From: Shinella zoogloeoides
Lineage (GTDB): Bacteria > Pseudomonadota > Alphaproteobacteria > Rhizobiales > Rhizobiaceae
DNA: 64,000 nt
Assembly: GCF_003574625.1 (NCBI RefSeq)
Contig: NZ_QNUJ01000007.1
Coordinates: 266,149 to 330,148, forward strand
Direction: 5' to 3'
The first letter of the stretch is position 1. Each line of letters opens with the position of its first letter. The translations under genes and the position numbers were made by a program. A model generated the notes under the pieces. It searched no databases. It saw only the letters and a program-made list of their open reading frames with translations, and was not told the DNA's origin. Below are positions 28,091 through 37,619 of this stretch, piece after piece.

Positions 28091-28819
28091 ATGACATCGA
28101 CCCATATCGTCTCGATCTATGACGAAGAACTGAAGTACCTCTCCCGCCGCATCTCCGAGATGGGCGGTACCGCCGAGCAGATGGTGTCCGAATCCGTCCG
28201 CGCCCTCGTCACCGCGGATGCGGCGCTGGCCCAGAAGGTCATCTCGGAAGACGTGATCCTCGACAATGCCGAGCGCCAGATCAACGAGAAGGCCATCGTC
28301 ACCATCGCCAAGCGCCAGCCGATGGCGGCGGACCTGCGCGAAATCATGGGCACGATCCGCATCGCGGCCGAGCTGGAACGCGTCGGCGACCTCGGCAAGA
28401 ACACCGCCAAGCGCGTCATCGCCGTGCAGAGCTCGGGCATGCCCCGCAAGCTCGCCCGCGGCCTGGAGCACCTGGCCGAGCTCGCCCTGATGCAGCTCAA
28501 GGAAGTGCTCGACGTCTTCGCCACCCGCTCGGTTGACAAGGCCAAGGCCATCCGCGAGCGCGACGACGAGATCGACGCGATCTACACCTCGCTGTTCCGC
28601 GAACTCCTGACCTATATGATGGAAGACCCGCGCAACATCACGCCCTGCACCCATCTCCTGTTCTGCGCCAAGAACATCGAGCGCATCGGCGACCACGCGA
28701 CCAACATCGCCGAAACCATCTATTACATGGCGACCGGCTCGCAGCCGGAAGGCGAGCGTCCGAAGGACGATACCTCGACCTCCGTCGTCGCCGCCGACGT
28801 TGCCGACGCCTCCGAGTAA
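28091..28819 (+). CDS. phoU: phosphate signalling regulator PhoU
   Basis: 242 residues from ATG 28091, with AAGGA 8-9 bp upstream (an in-frame ATG at 28064 would add nine residues). It is all-helical with two tandem PhoU domains; the metal-binding E/D motifs ERVGDLGKNTAKR and ERIGDHATNIAE are plain. PhoU links PstB activity to PhoR signalling and restrains phosphate uptake. The acidic Ser/Thr-rich tail (last 20 residues) is variable in the family. Confidence 0.95.
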   Translation: MTSTHIVSIYDEELKYLSRRISEMGGTAEQMVSESVRALVTADAALAQKVISEDVILDNAERQINEKAIVTIAKRQPMAADLREIMGTIRIAAELERVGDLGKNTAKRVIAVQSSGMPRKLARGLEHLAELALMQLKEVLDVFATRSVDKAKAIRERDDEIDAIYTSLFRELLTYMMEDPRNITPCTHLLFCAKNIERIGDHATNIAETIYYMATGSQPEGERPKDDTSTSVVAADVADASE

Positions 28820-28837
28820 GCGAGTAGGGTTCGACAC

Positions 28838-29521
28838 ATGGTGCCCAGAATAGCCGTCGTCGAAGACGAGGAGGCGCTCAGCGTCCTCCTGCGCTACAAC
28901 CTCGAAGCCGAGGGCTTCGAGGTCGACACGATCCTCTCCGGCGACGAGGCCGAGATGCGCCTGCAGGAGCGCATGCCGGACCTTCTCATCCTCGACTGGA
29001 TGCTGCCCGGCGTTTCCGGCATCGAGCTCTGCCGGCGCCTGCGCCAGCGGCCCGAGACCGAGCGCCTGCCGATCATCATGCTGACGGCGCGCGGCGAGGA
29101 GAGCGAGCGCGTGCGCGGCCTTGCCACCGGCGCGGACGACTATGTGGTGAAGCCCTTCTCGACGCCGGAGCTGGTCGCCCGCGTGCGCGCCATGCTGCGC
29201 AGGGCCAAGCCCGAGGTCGTCTCGACGGTGCTGCGCTGCGGCGACATCGAGCTCGACCGCGACACGCACCGCGTCCACCGCCGCACCCGCGAAGTCCGCC
29301 TCGGCCCGACGGAATTCCGCCTCCTGGAATTCCTGATGACGTCGCCCGGCCGCGTCTTCTCGCGCTCGCAGCTCCTTGATGGCGTCTGGGGCCACGACAT
29401 CTATGTCGACGAGCGTACCGTCGACGTCCATGTCGGCCGCCTGCGCAAGGCGCTCAACTTCGCCAATATGCAGGATGTCATCCGCACGGTCCGCGGTGCC
29501 GGCTACTCGCTGGAAACCTGA
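28838..29521 (+). CDS. phoB: phosphate regulon response regulator PhoB
   Basis: 227 residues. The receiver domain has the acidic pair EDEE near 8-11, the phosphorylation Asp in LILDWMLPG (about 53) and Lys in VVKPFS (about 105); the winged-helix DNA-binding domain spans about 130-227. It binds Pho boxes such as the one before pstS. It is the last gene of the cluster, 18 bp after phoU, and is followed by a terminator. Confidence 0.96.
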   Translation: MVPRIAVVEDEEALSVLLRYNLEAEGFEVDTILSGDEAEMRLQERMPDLLILDWMLPGVSGIELCRRLRQRPETERLPIIMLTARGEESERVRGLATGADDYVVKPFSTPELVARVRAMLRRAKPEVVSTVLRCGDIELDRDTHRVHRRTREVRLGPTEFRLLEFLMTSPGRVFSRSQLLDGVWGHDIYVDERTVDVHVGRLRKALNFANMQDVIRTVRGAGYSLET

Positions 29522-29551
29522 CCGGACGAACTTCCTCCCAAGGACGGAAAT

Positions 29552-29571
29552 GGGCCCTTCGGGGCCTGTTT
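29552..29571 (+). terminator. terminator after phoB
   Basis: GGCCC/GGGCC stem around a TTCG-type loop (29553-29566), followed by TGTTTG, 30 bp after the phoB stop. Confidence 0.6.
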
Positions 29572-29620
29572 GCGTTTAGGGGGCTTCCGGCCAGTGCTTC
29601 TGGCAAAGCCCGAAACCCTC

Positions 29621-29712
29621 TCCTTCACTCGGGCCTGTCCCGAGCATCTGCAACGTTTCTGTTTTCCGATGCGTTGGCAGATCCTCGGCACAAGGCCGAG
29701 GATGACGCTGAC
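29621..29712. repeat. inverted pair of short rhizobial palindromic repeats
   Basis: Copy A (29621-29655) contains CTCGGG-N5-CCCGAG followed by CATCTGCAACG; copy B (29673-29712), read on the minus strand, contains CCTCGG-type stem ATCCTCGG/CCGAGGAT followed by ATCTGCCAAC. They are the same element in opposite orientation. The interval 29522-29786 otherwise holds only terminators. Confidence 0.65.
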
Positions 29713-29733
29713 GGAGGAGCGAGGGCCGTCAAC

Positions 29734-29766
29734 AAAAAGGCCGGCGTTTCCGCCGGCCTCTTTTTC
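29734..29766. terminator. bidirectional terminator between phoB and the chemoreceptor
   Basis: GGCCGGCG (29739-29746) pairs with CGCCGGCC (29751-29758) around TTTC, with A-run before and T-run after, so it can stop transcription from both sides. It lies 21 bp beyond the chemoreceptor stop. Confidence 0.9.
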
Positions 29767-29786
29767 TTCATTCCTGTCGCCAGGTC

Positions 29787-32123
29787 TCAGAACTCTTCCC
29801 AGTCATCCTGCGCGAGCGCCGTGTTGCCGGCGACCTGCGGGATGGCACGGGCCGTGCTGCGCGGGGCCTGGTAGGCGGCACGCTGCGGCTGGGCCTGCGG
29901 GCGCATGGCCTGCTGGACCGGCTGCTGGGCGGCCATGGCCGCGGCGCCGGCGCGGAAGCGGGCGACAAGCGCCTTCAGCGTCTGCGCCTCGTCGTTGAGC
30001 GCCATCGAGGCGGCGGTGGTTTCCTCCACCATCGCGGCGTTCTGCTGCGTGACCTGGTCCATCTGGTTGACGGCCGAGTTGATCTCCTTGAGGCCGACGG
30101 CCTGCTCGGAGGCCGAGGACGAGATCTGGCGGATGAGGCCGTTGATCTGGATGACCTGCTCGGCGATGTTCTCCAGCGCGCCGCCGGCCTTGCCGACGAG
30201 ATCGACACCCTCGCGGACCTGCACCTCGGAGGTGTTGATCAGCGTCTTGATCTCCTTGGCGGCATTGGCCGAGCGCTGGGCGAGTTCCCGCACTTCCTGG
30301 GCGACGACCGCGAAGCCCTTGCCGGCTTCACCGGCGCGCGCCGCTTCCACGCCGGCATTCAGCGCAAGAAGGTTGGTCTGGAAGGCGATGTCGTCGATGA
30401 CGCCGATGATGTTGGAGATCTCGTGCGAGGAGCTTTCGATGCCGCGCATGGCGTCGATCGCCTTCTGCACCACTTCGCCGGACTTGCTGGCGTCGTTGCT
30501 GGCCGTATCGACGGACTTGGCGGCGACGCGGGCGTTCTCGGCGCTGGAATTGACCTGCGAGGTCAATTCGTCGAGCGCCGCGGCGGTCTCCTCCAGGCTG
30601 GCCGCCTGCTGCTCGGTGCGGTGCGAAAGGTCGGCCGCGCCCTTGGAGATCTCGCTCGTGCCGCCGCCGATATTGCCGACCGAGGCGTTGACCGTCTGGA
30701 TCGTCTCTTCGAGGCTGGCGATGGCCGAGTTGAAATCGGTCTTGAGCTTGCCGTACTCGCCCGGGAAATCGCCGGAAAGACGGAAGGTCAGGTTGCCGGA
30801 CGAAAGCTGGGCGAGGCCGTCGCCGAGACGCGCGACGATGTCGCGCTGCAGGGCGCTTGCCTCAGTGCGCTCGGCTTCCGAACGGTTGCGTTCGGCTTCG
30901 GTGAGCTGGCGCTGGTTGGTGGCTTCGGCTTCGAGGCGCTTGGTATCGGCGAGCTGGTGGCGGAAGCCTTCGAGGGCCTTTGCTACCGAACCCGTCTCGT
31001 CCGAGCGCTGCTGGCCGGAGACCGGCTGCGTATAGACGCCGTCGCTGAGCGTCGCGACGTCGCTGACGAGGCCGGCGAGCGGCTTCTGCACGAAGAAGCG
31101 CACGGCGAAATAGAGGCCGGCCAGCACGGCGCCGAGCACGAGGAGGCCGCCGACGATCATCATCGTGGTCTGTTCGTGGATCGGGGCGGTGATCGCCGCG
31201 CGCGGCACGTCGACGAGGACGACCCAGCTCGTATTGATGTCCGGCAGGGCGAAGGGATAGACGACGCGGTCGAAGGCGGAAAGCTCGCCGAAGGAAAGGT
31301 TCTCGACGCGGCCGGCCTCGCCGCTGGCGAGCGCCTTCTTGACGACGTCGAGGCCCTCGCCGTCATATTCCTTCATCAGGAGGTCTTCGGTGGGGGCGAC
31401 GATCCATTTGCCGGTCTGGGAGAGGAGCAGCACGCGGCCTTCGCCGAAGGGCTTGAGCTTGCTGAGCTTGTCGTAGAGCGTCTTCAGCGAGACGTCGATG
31501 CCGGTGACGCCGATGCGCTTGCCGCCGGAGACGACCGGGAAGGCGATCGAGGCCATGGTGAAGCCCTCGCCGGTGGAGCTTTCCTTGTAGGGCTGGCTCA
31601 TCGCGCCCTTGCCGCTGCCGGCGGCGAGTGCATACCACTCGGCCTTGTAGTCGGATTCGAAGGTGGAGAGCGTGATGGAGCCATCCTTGCGCTTCGTCCA
31701 GTAGGGGTTGAACGAGCCGTCCTTGAAGGTGCCGGTCGCCAGATCCTCGGCCGTCTCGCGCGACTTGCCGTCGAAGGCGTTCGGCTCCTCGGCGAACCAG
31801 CTTCCGAGCGCGAAGCTGTTCTTCTCCACATTCGCCTTGATGATGTCGACGACTTCCTTGCGGTCGAAATGCCCGCCGGAATGGCCCTGCTCGATCACGC
31901 CGGCCATGGAGCGCGCGGCGCTGGCGAGCTGGCCGATATCGGTCGCGATGTCGGATGCGATCGCCTTGGCCTCCGTATCGGCCTCCGAATAGACGAGATC
32001 GGCGACGCGGTTCTGGGACTGGCTGATGAGAACGGTATTGGACGCGAGCATGACGAGGGCAATCGTGCCGCCCGTGACCGCGATGAGCTTCGTCGCAAGC
32101 GACTTGGCCTGGAACTTGAACAT
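29787..32123 (-). CDS. methyl-accepting chemotaxis protein with dCache-type sensor
   Basis: 778 residues from ATG 32123 (AGGA 6 bp upstream). Membrane helix at about 12-32, a periplasmic double-Cache domain (about 35-310; WYALAAGSGKGAMSQPY and GITGID-like GVTGIDVSLKTLY are typical), second helix near 318-342, HAMP (about 343-400) and the methyl-accepting domain with the hairpin tip AFQTNLLALNAGVEAARAGE near 600. It ends in DDWEEF, a CheR/CheB docking-type tail. Ligand unknown; Cache receptors often bind amino acids, organic acids or quaternary amines. Confidence 0.93.
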   Translation of the reverse strand: MFKFQAKSLATKLIAVTGGTIALVMLASNTVLISQSQNRVADLVYSEADTEAKAIASDIATDIGQLASAARSMAGVIEQGHSGGHFDRKEVVDIIKANVEKNSFALGSWFAEEPNAFDGKSRETAEDLATGTFKDGSFNPYWTKRKDGSITLSTFESDYKAEWYALAAGSGKGAMSQPYKESSTGEGFTMASIAFPVVSGGKRIGVTGIDVSLKTLYDKLSKLKPFGEGRVLLLSQTGKWIVAPTEDLLMKEYDGEGLDVVKKALASGEAGRVENLSFGELSAFDRVVYPFALPDINTSWVVLVDVPRAAITAPIHEQTTMMIVGGLLVLGAVLAGLYFAVRFFVQKPLAGLVSDVATLSDGVYTQPVSGQQRSDETGSVAKALEGFRHQLADTKRLEAEATNQRQLTEAERNRSEAERTEASALQRDIVARLGDGLAQLSSGNLTFRLSGDFPGEYGKLKTDFNSAIASLEETIQTVNASVGNIGGGTSEISKGAADLSHRTEQQAASLEETAAALDELTSQVNSSAENARVAAKSVDTASNDASKSGEVVQKAIDAMRGIESSSHEISNIIGVIDDIAFQTNLLALNAGVEAARAGEAGKGFAVVAQEVRELAQRSANAAKEIKTLINTSEVQVREGVDLVGKAGGALENIAEQVIQINGLIRQISSSASEQAVGLKEINSAVNQMDQVTQQNAAMVEETTAASMALNDEAQTLKALVARFRAGAAAMAAQQPVQQAMRPQAQPQRAAYQAPRSTARAIPQVAGNTALAQDDWEEF

Positions 32124-32335
32124 GAAATCCTCACGATGGGATATGTCCGCGGCCGCCGGCCGCGAAGGGGGCACACTCGATTGCGGGGGTCTCCATCATG
32201 GAGTGCGGGGCGCGCGACCAGCGCCAGAGACGGTCCGGCCTGTCGAAGGCGGCATCTGGTGATTTCAGTAACCGGTAGAATATTAATAAAAAGCCAAGTT
32301 TCGGGGCTTCGAGCTGCGCCGACAGGCTGAATTTT

Positions 32336-32363
32336 CAGGCGTCGCGGCAAAATGCGACGCCTG
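32336..32363 (-). terminator. hairpin after ribokinase
   Basis: CAGGCGTCGC and GCGACGCCTG form a perfect 10-bp stem around 8 bases, 46 bp beyond the ribokinase stop. There is no T-run on the minus strand, so stop efficiency is unclear. Confidence 0.5.
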
Positions 32364-32408
32364 ATATAGGCTCGGCGAAACCGACTGACGCGGCGGTTGT
32401 GCCGCCCG

Positions 32409-33311
32409 TCAGACCATCGCGTCGACGGCGGAGGCGAAGGGAATGGAGGGCTGCGCGCCGGGCTTGAGGCAGGCGAGCGAGCCGGCGACCGCTGCGCGGC
32501 GCAGCGCATCCTTGAAGGCAAGGCCCGCATCGAGCGAGGCGGCGAGATAGCCGCAGAACGTATCGCCCGCCCCGACGGTGTCGACGGGCTCGATCTTGAG
32601 GCCCATCGCGCGGAAGATCTCGTTCTTGCGGATGGCGACGACACCGTCGGCGCCGAGCGTCACGATGATCGTCTGGCCGCTCTCGGCATGCAGGCGCCGC
32701 ATGGTCGCCTCGCGCTCTTCGTCCGAAGGCTCGCCCTTGCCGACGAAGAGGTCGAACTCCGTCTCGTTGGCGACGAGGATGTCGGCCATCGCGCCGAGCG
32801 TCTTGGTGGCGGCGCTGAACGGGGCGATGTTGACGATGGAGGTGACGCCCTTTTGCCTGGCGGCGGCGAGCGCGGCCTCGATGGAGGCGTTGGGGATCTC
32901 GAATTGCAGCATCAGATAGTCGCCGCGCGTCATCGCGCCGACCGCGCGGCGTGCATCTTCCTCGCTGACGGTGCCGTTGGCGCCCGGCACGACGACGATG
33001 ACATTCTCGCCGTCGCCCTCGGCCACGAGGATATGGGCGGTGCCGGTCGCTTCCGCCGCCGAGCGCACGGCGTTGAGATCGACGGCGGCGTCGGCGAGGA
33101 GGGCGAGCGCCTGGCTGCCCAGCCGGTCGTCGCCGACGGCGCCGGCCATGCGCACCATGGAGCCGGCGCGGCGGGCGGCGAGTGCCTGGTTGGCGCCCTT
33201 GCCGCCGGCGGCAGTGGTGAAGCTGGTGCCCATCACCGTCTCGCCCGGCTTCGGCAGGCGTTCAGGCGTTGCGATGAGGTCCATGTTGATGGAACCGAGA
33301 ACGGTGATCAT
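32409..33311 (-). CDS. rbsK: ribokinase
   Basis: 300 residues, PfkB fold. The start GSINMDLI, the GGKGANQALAARR motif near 42 and the catalytic anion-hole motif DTVGAGDTFCGYLA near 245 (Asp base) identify ribokinase over fructokinase. It phosphorylates D-ribose at O5. No ribose transporter lies next to it, but a nucleoside hydrolase at 9281 would release ribose. It stands alone, with rmuC 44 bp upstream on the same strand. Confidence 0.9.
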   Translation of the reverse strand: MITVLGSINMDLIATPERLPKPGETVMGTSFTTAAGGKGANQALAARRAGSMVRMAGAVGDDRLGSQALALLADAAVDLNAVRSAAEATGTAHILVAEGDGENVIVVVPGANGTVSEEDARRAVGAMTRGDYLMLQFEIPNASIEAALAAARQKGVTSIVNIAPFSAATKTLGAMADILVANETEFDLFVGKGEPSDEEREATMRRLHAESGQTIIVTLGADGVVAIRKNEIFRAMGLKIEPVDTVGAGDTFCGYLAASLDAGLAFKDALRRAAVAGSLACLKPGAQPSIPFASAVDAMV

Positions 33312-33355
33312 GAGAGCTGCCCCTTGTCGTTTCCGCCGGACACTGCCCGAGGCGG

Positions 33356-34549
33356 TCAGTCTTCGTCAACTACCCTCAGCCGCAACTGGCCCGTCCGGCT
33401 CTCCGCCGCCTTCTCCCGTTCGTGCGAAAGCTCCGAAACGGTCTCGAATTCGAGATCGCCGATGCGCGCCCCGCGCCGAGCAAGCTTCTCCGTGGACGTC
33501 AGAATCAGGTCCACGTCCTTCTGCGCGGAGGTGAAATGGCCATGCAGCTTGCGCACCCGGTCGTCGAGCCGCGTCAAATCGTCCATCAGCCGCGCGACCT
33601 CGCCCTGGATGACATGCGCCTGCTCGCGCATCCGCTGGTCCTTGAGCAGCGCCTGCAGCACCTGCACGGAAAGCATCAGCAGCGAGGGCGAGACGATGAC
33701 GATGCGGGCGCGGTGCGCGCGCTGCACGACGGGCTCGAAATTCTCGTGGATGCTGGCGAAGATCGATTCCGAGGGCACGAAGAGGAAGGCGGTGTCCTGC
33801 GTCTCGCCGGCAAGGAGGTATTTTTCCGAGATGTCCCGGATATGCACCTCCATGTCGCGGCGGAACTGCTGGGCGGCGATCTTCGCGGCTTCCGGCGAGC
33901 GCCCGTCCGACATGGCGTTCCATGCCTCCAGCGGGAACTTGGCGTCGACGACGAGCGGCGGCTGGCCATTCGGCATGCGGATGGTGCAATCGGGGCGAAC
34001 GCCGTTGGAAAGCTGGGCCTGGAACTGGTAGGCGCCTGGCGGCATGGCGTCGGCGATGATCGTCTCCATGCGCGACTGGCCGAAGGCGCCGCGCGTCTGC
34101 TTGTTGGAGAGAATGGCCTGCAGTCCGACCACGTCCTTGGCCAGTGATTGGATGTTCGTCTGGGCATTGTCGATCACCGCCAGCCGCTCCTGCAGGCGGC
34201 GCAGGTTCTCGTGCGTCGCCCGGGTCTGCTCGGAGATCGACTGACCGAGCCGCTGCGTCAGCCCGTCGAGCCGGCTGTTGATCGCCTGGTTCGTCTCGGC
34301 CTGCTTGCTGCCGAACACCTCCGCCATGGCGGCGACGCGCCCCTGCATCTCGGTCTGCGCCTTCATGAGCTCGGAAAAGCGTAAGTCCGCCATCGCCGCC
34401 GCCTCCCGCTGGCGCGCCTGGCTGCGACGTGCGGAAAGGAGGCCGAAGGCGGCCAGCAGCACGGCCGCAAGCAGCACCAGGGCCGGGCCGGGGCCGCCGA
34501 GCCGGTGGAGGAAGGAGGAGACGAGCGTGTCGAAGGCGGGATCGATCAT
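33356..34549 (-). CDS. rmuC: DNA recombination protein RmuC
   Basis: 397 residues. One N-terminal membrane helix (about 22-40, PALVLLAAVLLAAFGLL), then a long coiled coil (about 45-150), and the RmuC nuclease-like domain with VDAKFPLEAWNAM and FVPSESIFASIHE. RmuC limits inversions at short inverted repeats in E. coli; in other bacteria it acts in phage-related DNA processing. The start ATG 34549 is the first in frame. It faces def divergently across 112 bp. Confidence 0.93.
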   Translation of the reverse strand: MIDPAFDTLVSSFLHRLGGPGPALVLLAAVLLAAFGLLSARRSQARQREAAAMADLRFSELMKAQTEMQGRVAAMAEVFGSKQAETNQAINSRLDGLTQRLGQSISEQTRATHENLRRLQERLAVIDNAQTNIQSLAKDVVGLQAILSNKQTRGAFGQSRMETIIADAMPPGAYQFQAQLSNGVRPDCTIRMPNGQPPLVVDAKFPLEAWNAMSDGRSPEAAKIAAQQFRRDMEVHIRDISEKYLLAGETQDTAFLFVPSESIFASIHENFEPVVQRAHRARIVIVSPSLLMLSVQVLQALLKDQRMREQAHVIQGEVARLMDDLTRLDDRVRKLHGHFTSAQKDVDLILTSTEKLARRGARIGDLEFETVSELSHEREKAAESRTGQLRLRVVDED

Positions 34550-34661
34550 GCCGCGACCATAGCACGGATTGCGGCGGAAAACAGATCATAACGTGAACAA
34601 ATCGCGCAGGGCTCGGGCGAAGTCGATTGAAAGCGCAAAAAAACCGCGCTAAGGGAGGCAC

Positions 34662-35186
34662 ATGACCATCAAGCCGCTGATTATCCTTCCCGATCCGATC
34701 CTCCGCCAGGTTTCCAGGCCCATCGAAACCATCGACGGCGAGGTGAAGAAGCTCGCCGACGACATGCTGGAGACCATGTACGATGCCCCCGGCATCGGCC
34801 TTGCCGCCATCCAGATCGGCGTCGCGCGCCGCATGCTCGTGCTGGACGTCTCGAAGGACGGCGAGGACAAGAAGCCGCTGGTCTTCATCAACCCGGAGAT
34901 CGTCACCGCGTCGGATGCGCGGTCGGTCTATGAAGAGGGCTGCCTGTCGATCCCGGATTACTATGCCGAGGTCGAGCGCCCGGCGTCGATCACCGTCCGG
35001 CACCTCGACCGCGAGGGCAAGGAGCAGGTGACGGAGGCCGAGGGCCTGCTGGCGACCTGCCTCCAGCACGAGATCGACCACCTCAACGGCGTGCTGTTCA
35101 TCGACCATATTTCCAAGCTGAAGCGCGAGATGGTGATCCGCAAGTTCACCAAGGCGGCCAAGATGCGCGGCAGCAAGGCGCTCTGA
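34662..35186 (+). CDS. def: peptide deformylase
   Basis: 174 residues with the three family motifs: [10 protein letters not shown] near 45, EEGCLSIP near 92 (metal Cys) and QHEIDHLNG near 136 (metal His pair and catalytic Glu). It removes the formyl group from new proteins. GGAGG lies 4 bp before the ATG. fmt, which makes the formylated initiator, begins 44 bp later, the common def-fmt order, and truA follows. Confidence 0.97.
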   Translation: MTIKPLIILPDPILRQVSRPIETIDGEVKKLADDMLETMYDAPGIGLAAIQIGVARRMLVLDVSKDGEDKKPLVFINPEIVTASDARSVYEEGCLSIPDYYAEVERPASITVRHLDREGKEQVTEAEGLLATCLQHEIDHLNGVLFIDHISKLKREMVIRKFTKAAKMRGSKAL

Positions 35187-35230
35187 GGCGGCTATAACCG
35201 CCCCGCACCCTTTTTCACGGAGGCTGACCG

Positions 35231-36172
35231 ATGGCCCTTCGCATCATCTTCATGGGCACGCCGGATTTCTCCGTCCCGACGCTGGAGGCGCTTGCCGATG
35301 CGGGCCACGAGATCGTCGCGGTCTATTCGCAGCCGCCGCGCCCGGCCGGCCGCCGCGGCCTCGAACTGGTGAAGTCGCCGGTGCATCAGGCGGCCGAGCG
35401 GCGCGGCATTCCCGTCTTCACGCCCGTCAATTTCCGCGCGGAAGAGGACCGCGAAGCCTTCCGCGCCCATGCGGCGGATGTCGCGGTCGTCGTTGCCTAT
35501 GGCCTGCTGCTGCCGGAAGCGATTCTCACCGGCACGCGCCTCGGTTGCTATAACGGCCATGCCTCGCTGCTGCCGCGCTGGCGCGGGGCGGCGCCCATCC
35601 AGCGGGCGATCATGGCGGGCGACGGCGAGACCGGCATGATGGTGATGAAGATGGACAAGGGGCTCGATACCGGCCCCGTTGCGCTGACCCACCGCGTGGC
35701 CATGGGCGAAAACATGACGGCCGGCGCGCTGCACGATGCCTTGATGCAGGCGGGCGGCGCGCTGATGGCCGAGGCCATGGGCAGGCTGGAGGCCGGCGAA
35801 CTGCCGCTGACCCAGCAGGCCGAGGAGGGTGTGCTCTACGCCGCCAAGATCGACAAGGCCGAAACCCGTATCGACTTTTCGAAGCCGGCTAAGGATGTAC
35901 ACAATCATATCCGGGGCCTCTCGCCCTTCCCCGGTGCATGGTTCGAACTGCCGATTGCCGGCAAGCCGGAGCGCGTGAAGGTGCTGGCGAGCGAGCGGGC
36001 TGGCGACGACGTGTCGAAACCTGCCGGCACAGTCCTGGACGACCGGCTGACGATTGCTTGCGGGCAGGGCGCGGTGCGCCTCGTACGTCTGCAGAAGGCG
36101 GGCGGCAAGCCGCTCGACGCGGCGGACTTCCTGCGCGGTACGCCGGTTTCGGCCGGCGAGGTGCTGGGCTGA
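35231..36172 (+). CDS. fmt: methionyl-tRNA formyltransferase
   Basis: 313 residues. The formyltransferase domain starts [17 protein letters not shown] and carries the catalytic signature [18 protein letters not shown] near 110-127 (with N and H of NGHASLLP). The C-terminal OB-like domain binds tRNA. GGAGG lies 8 bp before ATG. The stop shares a base with the truA start (TGATG), so translation is coupled. Confidence 0.97.
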   Translation: MALRIIFMGTPDFSVPTLEALADAGHEIVAVYSQPPRPAGRRGLELVKSPVHQAAERRGIPVFTPVNFRAEEDREAFRAHAADVAVVVAYGLLLPEAILTGTRLGCYNGHASLLPRWRGAAPIQRAIMAGDGETGMMVMKMDKGLDTGPVALTHRVAMGENMTAGALHDALMQAGGALMAEAMGRLEAGELPLTQQAEEGVLYAAKIDKAETRIDFSKPAKDVHNHIRGLSPFPGAWFELPIAGKPERVKVLASERAGDDVSKPAGTVLDDRLTIACGQGAVRLVRLQKAGGKPLDAADFLRGTPVSAGEVLG

Positions 36173-36915
36173 TGCCGCGCTACCGGCTTCGCATCGAATA
36201 TGACGGCACGCCCTATGTCGGCTGGCAGCGGCAGGAGAACGGTCATTCCGTACAGGGTGCCATCGAGGCGGCGATCCTGTCGCTGACGGGCGAGACGGTC
36301 TCGATCCGCGGCGCGGGCCGCACGGATTCCGGTGTCCATGCCATGGGACAGGTCGCCCATGCCGACCTTTCGCGGCACTGGAAGGAGCACACGCTGAGGA
36401 ACGCGCTCAACGCGCATCTCGGCATGGCCGGCGAGCGCGTCGCGATCCTCGATGCGGCCGAAGTGCCGGACGATTTCGACGCGCGCTTCTCCGCGAAGAA
36501 GCGGCATTATCTCTATCGCATCATCTCGCGCCGCGCGCCGCTGGCGCTGGAGGCGAACCGGGCATGGTTCGTCGCAAAGGAACTGGATCATGAGGCTATG
36601 CATGCGGCGGGACAGGTGCTCGTCGGCAAGCATGACTTCACCACCTTCCGCGCCGCCCAGTGCCAGGCGAACAGCCCCGTGCGCACCATCGACAGGCTGG
36701 AGGTGACGCGCAGCGGCGAACTGATCGAGATGCGCGTCTCGGCGCAGAGCTTCCTGCATAACCAGATCCGCTCCTTCGCCGGCACGCTGAAGCTGGCGGG
36801 CGAGGGCAAGTGGACGGTGGAGGACGTGCGTGCCGCGCTGGAAGCGCGCGACCGCAAGGCCTGCGGCCCCGTGGCGCCGCCGGACGGGCTTTACTTCATG
36901 GCCGTGGATTACTGA
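36172..36915 (+). CDS. truA: tRNA pseudouridine(38-40) synthase
   Basis: 247 residues. The catalytic Asp is in [12 protein letters not shown] near residue 52; [14 protein letters not shown] and [16 protein letters not shown] further on fit TruA. It isomerises uridines 38-40 in the anticodon arm of many tRNAs. The start is set by the one-base overlap with fmt; longer readings upstream run through fmt in another frame. Confidence 0.97.
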   Translation: MPRYRLRIEYDGTPYVGWQRQENGHSVQGAIEAAILSLTGETVSIRGAGRTDSGVHAMGQVAHADLSRHWKEHTLRNALNAHLGMAGERVAILDAAEVPDDFDARFSAKKRHYLYRIISRRAPLALEANRAWFVAKELDHEAMHAAGQVLVGKHDFTTFRAAQCQANSPVRTIDRLEVTRSGELIEMRVSAQSFLHNQIRSFAGTLKLAGEGKWTVEDVRAALEARDRKACGPVAPPDGLYFMAVDY

Positions 36916-36978
36916 GCCGTCTGGAGCGTTTCCGCTTTTCCGGGAATTGCGAAATCGCTCTAACTATTTGTTTCAACG

Positions 36979-37020
36979 CAATTCCGGACGCAAAACCGCT
37001 GCGCACTTTTGCTGGAATTG
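36979..37020 (-). repeat. 42-bp rhizobial intergenic repeat, copy 2
   Basis: CAATTCC (36979-36985) and GGAATTG (37014-37020) enclose the reverse complement of the core seen at 11719-11760, with three-quarters or more of the bases the same. A further imperfect dyad GAGCGTTTC/GAAATCGCTC (36924-36957) lies just left. Together they fill the gap between truA and the next convergent gene. Confidence 0.82.
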
Positions 37021-37022
37021 CT

Positions 37023-37619
37023 CTAGCCGGGCAGCGTGCCGAGAACGCGCTGCAATTCCTGCGCGACGATCATCGGCGGCAGCACGTAGATCGCGGTGAT
37101 CGCCGCCGCCAGCAGGTTCTGCTTGCCGACGCACATCCAGACGAGGCGGAACTGCAGCATGACGCTTGCGCCGAACACGGCGTAGAGAAGCAGGCCGGCA
37201 AGGAGCACGCTTTGCGGCAGGATGAGCGACAGCGCGACAGGCAGCGCCATGGCATAGGCGAAGGGCACGGAAATCCAGTTGCTCGCCGTCACCACGGTCG
37301 CAAGATGCTTGCCGTAGCCGAGCGGGCGCGCCAGCGCGAGAAGCAGCACGAGCGGCAGCAGCCAGCCCGTGATCTCGATCAGCAGCACCTTGCTCAGGAA
37401 GCCGAGGCCGGCGGTCGTGCCCGCCGGCATGCCGGCGAGGTAGTAGAGCCGCCAGGAGGCCCAGATGACGGCGAAGGCCGGCAGGCACCAGACGAAGGCC
37501 CAGAAGGAGCGGGCGAGCCCGCGGGAGGTCAGGTCCAGCCAGCCGAACCCCTCCTGCTTCTGCTTCAGCAGCAGATAGATGCCGTTGAGGTAGTAGAGGA
37601 CCTCGTCAAGACCGGGCAT
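37023..37619 (-). CDS. conserved membrane protein downstream of dapE
   Basis: 198 residues with about five hydrophobic helices (near 38-58, 75-98, 110-130, 133-153 and 160-185). It has no signal peptide and few charged residues in its helices. The start overlaps the dapE end by 14 bp, so it is translated from the same message. I do not recognise a characterised family; similar proteins sit after dapE in rhizobia by my recollection. A link to the cell envelope is possible but only from context. Confidence 0.8.
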   Translation of the reverse strand: MPGLDEVLYYLNGIYLLLKQKQEGFGWLDLTSRGLARSFWAFVWCLPAFAVIWASWRLYYLAGMPAGTTAGLGFLSKVLLIEITGWLLPLVLLLALARPLGYGKHLATVVTASNWISVPFAYAMALPVALSLILPQSVLLAGLLLYAVFGASVMLQFRLVWMCVGKQNLLAAAITAIYVLPPMIVAQELQRVLGTLPG

